From contig NZ_CP061315.1 of assembly GCF_018688315.1 (NCBI RefSeq), positions 1,054,001 through 1,118,000 of the forward strand: a DNA stretch of 64,000 nucleotides. Direction: 5' to 3'. A program made the position numbers and the translations under genes. Source of the DNA: Polynucleobacter sp. AP-Kolm-20A-A1 (GTDB lineage: Bacteria; Pseudomonadota; Gammaproteobacteria; Burkholderiales; Burkholderiaceae). The notes beneath the pieces are model-generated. The model was not told the DNA's origin. It did no database searches and saw only the letters and a list, made by a program, of their open reading frames with translations. Below, in pieces: positions 59,301 to 64,000 of this stretch (positions are counted from its first letter, which is position 1; each line of letters begins with the position of its first letter).

Positions 59301-62300
59301 TACAGATAAGTCATTAAGCGTAACTCCATGACTTGTACCAATAGCATTTATATTAATAGCGCCACCAACAGACTGTAGCGTGGAACCTGAATTCAAGTTA
59401 ACACTATAGTTGCCTGATGTATTGGCATAGATATTGACGTTACCATCCACGCCAAGAGTGATATTGCTATTTAAAACAAAACCGCCTAATGCATTTAACG
59501 TTAATGAGTTACCAGTTGCACTAGAAATATTACCGGCGATCGTAATAGTTTGAGTATTGACGTTAGTAGCAAGCGTTGTATTGCCATTAAGCGTACTCGC
59601 GTTAACCGTTAAAGACGTATTGTCCTTAAAGTTAGCGGATGCATTGTTAAGAACTAGGGTTGAAACAGCATTTGAAGCATTGGTTGCCGTGAGATTGACA
59701 TCCTTCAAGGTCAATATGTAGGTGCTAGCAGATATTGCGCCACTCAGAGTAAAGGCACCCACCCCACTAACCGTAGAATTTGCTGTCAAGCTGATAGCAT
59801 TGGAGGCGCTACTTCCGTTTGTATTGCCAAACAAAATTCCGCCGTTCAGCGTAACAGTGCCAGACGACATATTAGAACCACTTGCTCCGCCGGTATTCGC
59901 GGATAATGTGCCGGCAGTAATTGTTGTTCCACCCTTAAAGGTGTTTGCACCAGACAAAATGACGGTGCCAGTGGATGTGCCATCAGTATTAATCTTTAGA
60001 GGGTTTGCATCACATCCGCATGAAGCTGCCTCAGTAGTAGAGACAAAAGTTCCGCTGACAGTAAGAACTTTACCGGCAGCGACATTCAGAGATGTGCCAC
60101 CTGATTTTGTTAAGGTCATACCGGTGGCGCTAATCGTTGAGTCAGCCGTAACGGTAATATTGGAATCCAAATTCCAGGATCCCCAAGCGGATGTTGTACC
60201 ACCCCATGCCAGCGTTCCACCAGCTAACACTAAACTACCTACATTTAAATGGTAAGTATTTGCACCTAATCCAGTTAATGTACCGCCAGAGTTAAGAGTA
60301 AGCGTTAAACCGCTATGCAGTTGACTACCAATAAATCCATTATTTGCAGCAGTAGCTAGGATGGTTATTGCTCCGCCATTATTAATATTTATTGCCGATG
60401 CATTTCCTAAGCCGCCAGCAGCAGAGTTTGTTCCGGCAGTCATGCTAACTGCCTGAGCAACGTTTAATGTTCCGGTAAAGGCTTGATCACCGCTTAGTGT
60501 GACGGTATTTGATCCACTCAAATTCACTGTACCAACGCCTGCCGCTAAGTTTGAGAAAGTTTGAGCTGCAGAACTTGAGTAGGTAAAGATAGCTCCAGAT
60601 GCCGTTGTAAGCGCTTGCGAATAATTACCGCTACCTAAGCTTCCTGAGCCACCAATCGCAAGAGTTCCATTGGAAACTGTTGTGGTACCGCTATAGCTAT
60701 TAGCAGCTGTGAGCGTTGTAGTTCCAGAACCTGACTGCGTTACAGAGCCCGTTCCAGAAATAATATTTGCCTCTGTAATGGCATTGCTTCGGTTGTAAAT
60801 TAAAGAGGCATTATTCAGAACGCCACCCGTTCCAAGTGCACCCGTTGTACTACCAGATCCAACTTGCAACGCACCCGCTGAAATCGTAGTGCCGCCGCTA
60901 TAGCTATTAGCAGCAGTGAGCGTTGTAGTTCCAGAACCTGACTGCGTTACAGAGCCCGTTCCAGAAATAATATTTGCCTCTGTAATGGCATTGCTTCGGT
61001 TGTAAATTAAAGAGGCATTATTCAGAACGCCACCCGTTCCAAGTGCACCCGTTGTACTACCAGATCCAACTTGCAACGCACCCGCTGAAATCGTAACGCC
61101 ACCACTAAAGTTATTTGTGTTCGTAAGGATAACGGTGTCGGATCCAATTTTGGTTAGCGCACCCGTACTGCCAATCACACCGCTTAATGTGATATTGCCA
61201 TTTGAGCCGCCAACAGATGTATCCGTTGCCAAGGTAATTGCGCCGGCATAGGTGGCCGCTGTACCCGAACTATTAGTAAGCGCCCCGCCACTACTAATAC
61301 CCGTACCGTTTAAAGATAATGGATTGGTATTGGTCATGGTGATGCCATTGAGATCTAAGACAGCACCACCTGTTACCGAAACAGCTGAGGATGAAGCACC
61401 TAACGCTGCAGCATTGGCAACCTTCAAGGTTCCAGCTGAAATTGTTGTGCCGCCGGTGTAGGTGTTCGCGCCTGAAAGCGTTAAGGCACCGGATCCAGCC
61501 TTGTTAACACTAATCGCCCCAGTGTCATTGCTGATAATTCCAGAGAAAGTAGTGTTGGAGTTATTTCCGCCAACTGTGAGTGTTACTGGAGTTAAAGCAG
61601 CTTGTAGCTGCGTAGCAGTCAAGTTGGTGTTGTACACCTGAACAGAGTAGATATTTCCGCTTAAGAAATAACTTACAGCATTGTTGTTATAAGAAGCACC
61701 AATTAAGGTGTTCATTAAATTCGATGCCGAACCAGCGCCGGGGGATACCGAACCAGATGATATTGAGCCCTGTGATACGCCATTAATATAGGAAGTTAAG
61801 GTTGCGCCGTCGTAAACCATAGATACCTGAACAAGCTGGTTAGCGGTAATTGCATTTGCACTAGCGAAGTCCCAGTTTGGACCCACTTCACGGTGCGCTT
61901 GAATTGTTCCATTGCCATTCAACATCAAAACGTAATCGCCTTCTCTGCCAGAATTTTGTCTACCAATGAATGCGCTAGATTGGAATGTTGGGACGCTGAC
62001 CCATAAGTTCATCGTGAATCTTGATGTGCCATTGAGCAAGAGTGATTGAGAATTCCCCAAATCAAAATACTGATTGGTACCGTTCAGCGTGAAATACTTG
62101 CCGGTCGCGCTATATGTTGGGCTGCCAATAATGGTTGCATTGACAGAGCTATCAACGAGATTGTTCCAGGTAGTTCCAGAGCCAGAGTAGGAAGCAGGAT
62201 TTGCCGCATCTAAGGCCAACACTAAATTGCTGTTGATGTAAGGGTTTATGGTGGAGTTAACTGAGCCAGCCCCAGAAAGAGATCCAATGGAGACTGAATA

Positions 62301-64000
62301 TCCAGAGAGGTCTAAAACTGCGCCCGATGCAATTGTCAAATCTGTTGCAGACGGCAGCGCATTAGCAAGACCCAATCTAATCGTGCCAGCACTAATGGTT
62401 GTTGCTCCAGTGTAGGTATTTAAACCAGCCAAAGTCAGAGTGCCAAGACCAAGCTTGGTTAGCGTTGCGCCAGATCCTGACATTACGCCTGTGAGAGTTC
62501 CATAGCCGGCTACCGTAAAGCTAGCAGAAGTAGCAGGAATTAGATTTCCTGTGATTGCCATTAAGTTGGCATTTAAGGCAATCTGGTTTGCAGTGACGTT
62601 ACCAGTGATATTGATATTGGAGAATTGGGTAGTACCGCTGCTGGTAATCGTTAAGTTTTTGCTAGCGCCTGCATCCGATACGTTACCAGTGATATTCACG
62701 TTTTGACTTGGGGCGGTAATTACGGCGCTATTATTTATAGTAACGGGTCCAGTTAAGTTAACACCCGCAAAAGCGTTGCCTGTGTAGTAATAACCCGCTC
62801 CATTTGACACAGCAATACCATTGGATGCCGTTGAAGAGGCAACATAGTTCGCAGAAGTTGATAACTTAAAGGCTACATACAACTCATCTCCGCCTCCATT
62901 TTCTGAGAAATACGCATAAATTGGATATGCCTTGCCAGCGACCAGTGAAGGCGTATTGCCGTTACTAGTTACACAACAGTTGAACTGGCCGGAGACATAA
63001 CCAGTGGTGCTATTACTGACATTGGTGTTTGCTTGCAAGGAGGAAACCAATGACGTAATCGATTGCCCCTGAGTACCCATAAATAAGTAGAATGGGTCAT
63101 CGCCAAAAGTGGAAAACGTATATACGCCCGATACCTTTGGAACAAAATATCCAGTTACTCGATATGAATACGTATCGTCGCAAGACCCAGAGTTACAAAT
63201 ATTGATGGTGGTGCTAGTTACAGAAGTGGTAGCACCACTAGCACCCGCCACTTCAGTTGCTTGAACGTTTTGTCTTGTGGCTGTATTAAAAGAAGTGAGG
63301 TTTGCTCCAATATAGCCATCAAATTTCTCGAATAACAGACCGTCTGATAAGCCAGTTACGGTGGTAATGTTTCCGTTAATAGTGATACCACCGCTAGCAG
63401 TAACCGTCAGATTGGTTAGAGCCTTGCTTCCGCCGACTGCTCCATTAAAGATTGCGGCACCAGAACCAGCATTAACTGTTAGCCCAAGAGGAGTTGCCAC
63501 AGCATTACTATCAATCGTGCTCGCGAATTGAATCTGGCCGTTACCAGTTGATCTTAAGGTGATAGTTGAATCATCGACCCAGCTAGATGTACTCAAAAGT
63601 ATTGGGGCGTAATAATCTTGATTGCCAGTTGTGGTAATGTTTTTTGCCAGGATCACGCTACCGGTATTACCACTCTTGCCTAATGTCATACTACTTAAGG
63701 TATTGCTAATGGTGACGTTTGAAAGGTCAACAGTGCTGGTGAAATTAGCTCCACTAGATTGAATCGTTAATGGACCAGTTGCGTTGATAGTCGTTGAGTT
63801 AAACGTTAAGGCATTGCCGGTGATGGTGATATTACTAGTACTACTAGCCACACTAGAGCCATTATTGCCAAATATGCCGCCAAGAATCAGTCCTGTACCG
63901 CCAGTGCCAGACAAGGAAATTGGACCGCTCGCAGCGTATAGCCAAAGACCGGAAGAATTAATTGATCCGTTTGTATTGCCACTAGTATTTGTACCAGTAA
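48948..64000 (-). CDS. Giant adhesin 2, 5' end outside the window (at least 5,017 codons)
   Basis: The frame is open from the window edge to TAA at 48950-48948; the true start is not visible. From N- to C-terminus it shows a Ser/Thr/Gly/Asn-rich beta-helix start, a PA14-like domain, a LamG-like domain, six autotransporter-type beta-strand repeats, a long beta-helix region (about 54450-59500), YDG/MBG-type domains (50400-54450) and the C-terminal module shared with adhesin 1. It ends with a Cys pair (NNCKSEEGCAAIQSL). Its cysteines are few and always close together. It is probably secreted like adhesin 1, but the TPS domain that would prove this lies beyond the window. The PA14 and LamG domains suggest carbohydrate or protein binding. 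Confidence 0.9.
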   Translation of the reverse strand, partial: TGTNTSGNTNGSINSSGLWLYAASGPISLSGTGGTGLILGGIFGNNGSSVASSTSNITITGNALTFNSTTINATGPLTIQSSGANFTSTVDLSNVTISNTLSSMTLGKSGNTGSVILAKNITTTGNQDYYAPILLSTSSWVDDSTITLRSTGNGQIQFASTIDSNAVATPLGLTVNAGSGAAIFNGAVGGSKALTNLTVTASGGITINGNITTVTGLSDGLLFEKFDGYIGANLTSFNTATRQNVQATEVAGASGATTSVTSTTINICNSGSCDDTYSYRVTGYFVPKVSGVYTFSTFGDDPFYLFMGTQGQSITSLVSSLQANTNVSNSTTGYVSGQFNCCVTSNGNTPSLVAGKAYPIYAYFSENGGGDELYVAFKLSTSANYVASSTASNGIAVSNGAGYYYTGNAFAGVNLTGPVTINNSAVITAPSQNVNITGNVSDAGASKNLTITSSGTTQFSNINITGNVTANQIALNANLMAITGNLIPATSASFTVAGYGTLTGVMSGSGATLTKLGLGTLTLAGLNTYTGATTISAGTIRLGLANALPSATDLTIASGAVLDLSGYSVSIGSLSGAGSVNSTINPYINSNLVLALDAANPASYSGSGTTWNNLVDSSVNATIIGSPTYSATGKYFTLNGTNQYFDLGNSQSLLLNGTSRFTMNLWVSVPTFQSSAFIGRQNSGREGDYVLMLNGNGTIQAHREVGPNWDFASANAITANQLVQVSMVYDGATLTSYINGVSQGSISSGSVSPGAGSASNLMNTLIGASYNNNAVSYFLSGNIYSVQVYNTNLTATQLQAALTPVTLTVGGNNSNTTFSGIISNDTGAISVNKAGSGALTLSGANTYTGGTTISAGTLKVANAAALGASSSAVSVTGGAVLDLNGITMTNTNPLSLNGTGISSGGALTNSSGTAATYAGAITLATDTSVGGSNGNITLSGVIGSTGALTKIGSDTVILTNTNNFSGGVTISAGALQVGSGSTTGALGTGGVLNNASLIYNRSNAITEANIISGTGSVTQSGSGTTTLTAANSYSGGTTISAGALQVGSGSTTGALGTGGVLNNASLIYNRSNAITEANIISGTGSVTQSGSGTTTLTAANSYSGTTTVSNGTLAIGGSGSLGSGNYSQALTTASGAIFTYSSSAAQTFSNLAAGVGTVNLSGSNTVTLSGDQAFTGTLNVAQAVSMTAGTNSAAGGLGNASAININNGGAITILATAANNGFIGSQLHSGLTLTLNSGGTLTGLGANTYHLNVGSLVLAGGTLAWGGTTSAWGSWNLDSNITVTADSTISATGMTLTKSGGTSLNVAAGKVLTVSGTFVSTTEAASCGCDANPLKINTDGTSTGTVILSGANTFKGGTTITAGTLSANTGGASGSNMSSGTVTLNGGILFGNTNGSSASNAISLTANSTVSGVGAFTLSGAISASTYILTLKDVNLTATNASNAVSTLVLNNASANFKDNTSLTVNASTLNGNTTLATNVNTQTITIAGNISSATGNSLTLNALGGFVLNSNITLGVDGNVNIYANTSGNYSVNLNSGSTLQSVGGAININAIGTSHGVTLNDLSVKILASGNININSVTTGASGGIAFWVYNNSGSGGSVTSANGNITIQGISTQTNTTWYDIYLRTPIIAINGSVSISAAGYYGGIYFDFSGSVSAKNNIDIIGYGAQSNGYGVNFTVAGPAITVNAGGVLRSTNGNITVSGYSAYDQAIRGYDNNPNIVALAGNITFQGATLSTNTWNATGGSDTYSSANTAVATAVTNITAAIAATPTNYAVSGFAAAKPGYAATGYNWGLIWTGGLYAVNNPSTITTIAPTSGGAISINAQEISTNASASGIYFIALNSIAPKIYAYGNLSLTGTAAYAGANNSGGSYGIINWVGGATNSYFRSYNGSLSMTGYTYGAANTFNNVSLGGAGVAFYDSYITLMAKQDVTISGTSSQGLGIYSMVSDSGTAAGRGVTSESGSVFVNSLNNNSNYWSNLWRLPTKAANSITISGAGGYGLSNDYYASLTTTSGDINLIGYASSGTGLWLNSNAGYNMSAGGNVIFSAKSISGKAIDSSTTITNNSVTAGGAVTFQGATIASATLSTDITNNTFATADSANRANGTSGVYFAGAISAGTGVTVASTGSLTLAGALTSTAGSISLTDSSGAVNLSNNITTSAAGASIFVQSYGSMYVTGTETFRTNNGGVTLVSDSAGAGNGGVNVQTLTINTYGGNLFIGGGALTTDANGVVTDTGYAQGRTSTQSDGFNASAAINFNTAGGNISIKGKSGTSSSGGGSGARGISFDRNVTINSGTGTIYLNGVGQSNNAGDYTSGILFVFDAGSYTQTITSANTTANAIQIIGNGATAANNSWNYGLMFYNSGNTVIAATGAGGGITLQGTRNTAGIQDDMYFGGTNYILANSGPINILGTTAAGRLRLGNASAGVFNIGASTAAAVTTALGSSASAVATSSSNVTVKFDQWSWWTNSNGNSAGTAFDFYNSGTLSILPVSAASAQGISTSWWNFVSGNNLTGLTIGAASVAGVTMPTATKITINSPISINGPVALTDGSIDVTSTVSTPGAITLNAVNGDVNFSNGITITGLGNGLMAKATGHVLTATGLTFQTNKAPITFWANSAAGSAGSIEISTNNTFNSTNGLTTNNLSGGGAITFAGGADNGSGLPGGYAIGVGAQPIGGTTYYASGVSTQSGLAMYSGGGNILMQGQGANILNISNADGINIATGTINSGQGTIYLSGRGVATATSTGYAYAIHLNSGGDASSTTIFSSNTTANAIQLIGDSSGSSSINSSGIMIFYSGSAGTGAIGTTIAATNGGGITLTGKGTSATTGNAGGYGNGIDINNARILASSGDITLNGYGNSTTYGISMGGRTLTGNAVTLGQAAVTVGGVSMASSTSAINLNADSIIANAGASTSWAGNVASSGALTIQSISNSFSSALTWPVSGLTLSSSLSGLTIGKSTNTQNITIGSATSIAGPIKLYGGNITINGALTATGTNTIWLYASGTVTDGASGYLVADKLALIGGIVTLDNTSNNIGTLAGQSLTSLTYVDSNALTVGVVNPTGVAATGLISISTVSGNLTISEDITTSSTASNAIILNASSATAAGTSSGGDIIITTTSGSTTPALTTGAGGRVTMYSGSVSGSTGLTSLVTSGSGRFRYYSDETTTNYTTTLSSGMYAIYRERPVATIAATSQSITYGDSLALTGTTTGLVNGDVGAYSVSSPLYSTSSTLKVGTYTIVGGGLTPLGYNATATNGTLTVTQKAVTISGFAVSDKAYDGGTTATVTNAGTVSGKISGDAVTVASVSAAFTTKNAGLQNLIITGGTLSGADAANYTSSISGSTTATINPKAVTLTAPVISKTYDATTAFTTTAANLTSLSSQLGVSGDTVTAATLSFANSNAGTSNKVANVSGATISDGNSGNNYTITYASNSTSSIAKASLAVVGANSSATYTGQAQTNSAATVTGAQGTDSFTVAGYGTGTNASATAYADTLVASAAGSTLATNYNISYTNGGITIGKAGLTVTADNKTKVYGDANPALTYTITGYVNGESASVITGAPTISTTASATTNVGTATISAAANNLAATNYSFSYANGSLAITAAPLTITGANSNVTYSGVAQTNSAATVSGLKNSNSFTITGYGVGTNASATAYADNLVATPVAGTQATNYAITYTNGGITIGKANATVTANSANPTYNGQAQSVTGFTATGLVNSQTIAVLTGVTASGATGTNAGTYTNTVTGTDSNYNLTLVNGALTIAKANATVTGNGASVTYNGNDQSVSGFTATGLVNNESAAVLAGVTASGATGKNYGNYTNTVTGTDSNYNLTLVNGTLAIAKASLAVVGANSSATYTGQAQTNSAATVTGAQGTDSFTVAGYGTGTNASATAYADTLVASAAGSTLATNYNISYTNGGITIGKAGLTVTADNKTKVYGDANPALTYTITGYVNGESASVITGAPTISTTASATTNVGTATISAAANNLAATNYSFSYANGSLAITAAPLTITGANSNVTYSGVAQTNSAATVSGLKNSNSFTITGYGVGTNASATAYADNLVATPVAGTQATNYAITYTNGGITIGKATLAITGTQAYNGTTTFNAANLVASGVNGETFSLTGSADLSTKHVQTNQRLLNINGLSLAPVGAASFANYEPVTVANTTISVTALPISLSAPTITKVYDGGYTYNVTTADLANMSAQLVGGDSVTSASVSFASSTAGSNKQVNLLSAVINDGNGGANYNVSLASSSTSVISKAALSISATNDAKFVTIADTSGYAGAIINGFVNGETPANLVGSLSITRTNASQNGVGNYVGVLQPGGYTSPNYNITYTNGDFTIVPAQTLLIRVTSGVPGNFANPATVTYGSAPSYHITAQYLPLTGPAVNLTPINNGLITINDGAGGSVAFALSAANAVMSRAGYLSVGAYNLVNTATTITGQNFLSMMVVGSLTVTPLQLSSADLGIAGITKVYNGSAAISGIAPNINQLSSAILPNDLVAISATGQFNNQNVGANKQVSINLSLSGADAGNYSLSNTQVTGNIGTITQLSSVTYVGATGGNWSNAANWAGGAIPTLSNVANVIIPNGITVNYDSVAVGQIGSAISNSGVINFTGGNNFNFANAVSGSGSISLSGAGITTISGNNTYSGGTNINTSKLMIGSTNALGSGSITSNGGSIALDPSITIPALTVNGPVTLSSDIRTLGNQIYNNTVTLGAGSAVGGVVTPMLLKSDNGNITFNGRLQAGTSSFANKQSLDIEALNGQVVFNDTVGASTTNPDGSRVLFSNAFFQGPNIYSLNVKANTILAKADITTFANQAYWGRVLIGDNGSNGLTRIMLSEDPSVVFNGTVDDVAPNTHHLIVEAITTSIPANASEMPVVQFIGNVGDLNPLARLTVRTGYQNQNVADAPAIAQTTTNIGRIEHAEITTYGPQSLVSDSTGDASRRHEINWQPPVVANTMAIYQPVEAITAGVLQMTYNGPKDFDLLLMIGKQSSGAGVSVTSPENNCKSEEGCAAIQSL
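51745..52490. repeat. Long direct repeat, copy A (746 bp)
   Basis: It matches 52948-53693 at a constant offset of 1,203 bp. I find about six mismatches, all in the last 150 bases or so (about 52350 onward); the first 590 bases look identical. Confidence 0.9.
52948..53693. repeat. Long direct repeat, copy B (746 bp)
   Basis: Second copy of the repeat at 51745-52490. The two are separated by 457 bases that themselves contain two related, more diverged domains. Both copies are in frame, so recombination between them would remove or add 401 residues without a frameshift. Confidence 0.9.
60688..61095. repeat. Tandem duplication, 2 x 207 bp
   Basis: Copies at 60688-60894 and 60895-61095 (plus flank) are near-identical and in frame. 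Each encodes 69 residues starting at ISAGALQVGSGSTTGALG. In-frame recent expansion of one beta-strand repeat. Confidence 0.93.
61590..62240 (-). other. LamG/concanavalin-like domain in adhesin 2
   Basis: The segment begins NLVLALDAANPASYSGSGT. It continues with YFTLNGTNQYFDLGNSQSLLL, FTMNLWVSVPT, VQVSMVYDGATLTSYINGVSQG and ends GNIYSVQVYNTNLTATQ. These are the standard LamG-3/pentraxin-like jelly-roll blocks used in binding. It sits inside the beta-strand repeat region. Confidence 0.85.
62770..63345 (-). other. PA14/GLEYA-like domain in adhesin 2
   Basis: About 190 residues start LLFEKFDGYIGANLTSFN. They include YRVTGYFVPKVSGVYTFSTFGDDPFYLFMG, whose GxYxFxxxxDD pattern is the core of PA14 and GLEYA domains, then a CC pair, and KAYPIYAYFSENGGGDELYVAFK as the second conserved block. 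PA14-type domains of adhesins often bind sugars, with Asp-Asp coordinating calcium. FGDDPFYLF would supply that pair. Ligand unknown. Confidence 0.78.

Larger units (their letters stand above)
59890..62470 (-). repeat. Autotransporter-type beta-strand repeats in adhesin 2 (six copies)
   Basis: The motif G.GTLTL...NTYTGATTISAGTL..G recurs six times, near 62400, 61470, 61130, 60920, 60700 and 59950, as in PATR repeats of autotransporter passenger domains. The LamG-like domain interrupts the series. Confidence 0.85.

Noticed and set aside
17739..64000. Phase variation by simple-sequence repeats in the adhesin genes
   Set aside because: I see no long mono-, di- or tetranucleotide tract in the coding region or in the leader of adhesin 1; variation, if any, would be by recombination of long repeats.

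Overview
The window looks like the chromosome of a free-living betaproteobacterium of the order Burkholderiales. A freshwater Polynucleobacter-like organism is my best guess. This rests on gene order (gmk-yicC divergent from rph-rdgB-hemW), a Bug-type periplasmic binding protein, moderate GC and short intergenic gaps. The genus is an inference, not something the sequence proves.

Positions 1-4764 hold housekeeping genes: the 5' end of gmk and yicC on the minus strand, then rph, rdgB and hemW as a tight plus-strand cluster, then a Bug-family solute-binding protein. Positions 4795-13354 are accessory. They carry an exported alkyl sulfatase, an orphan membrane histidine kinase, a divergently transcribed outer-membrane barrel protein, and a minus-strand operon of Cys-type sulfatase, outer-membrane channel-like protein and formylglycine-generating enzyme (FGE). 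The common theme is use of organic sulfate esters. A tRNA-Ser(TGA), an FAD-dependent oxidoreductase of the LhgO type, pgi and a phosphomannomutase/phosphoglucomutase follow up to 17658.

From 17739 to the window end everything is on the minus strand and belongs to one surface-protein locus. In transcription order it holds giant adhesin 2 (5' end outside the window, at least 5,017 codons), a parvulin-type peptidyl-prolyl isomerase, an exported four-cysteine protein of unknown family, a non-exported protein of unknown family, and giant adhesin 1 (9,629 codons in one uninterrupted frame). Adhesin 1 has an N-terminal two-partner-secretion (haemagglutination-activity) domain, a beta-helix region of nested repeats, a large YDG/MBG repeat block and a C-terminal module that adhesin 2 shares. 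Adhesin 2 adds PA14-like and LamG-like domains and autotransporter-type beta-strand repeats. Nearly all cysteines of the two giants occur as close pairs, including one pair at each C-terminus. No TpsB-type outer-membrane transporter is present; it should lie elsewhere.

No intergenic stretch exceeds 300 bases. The longest, 46629-46881, is the leader of adhesin 1.
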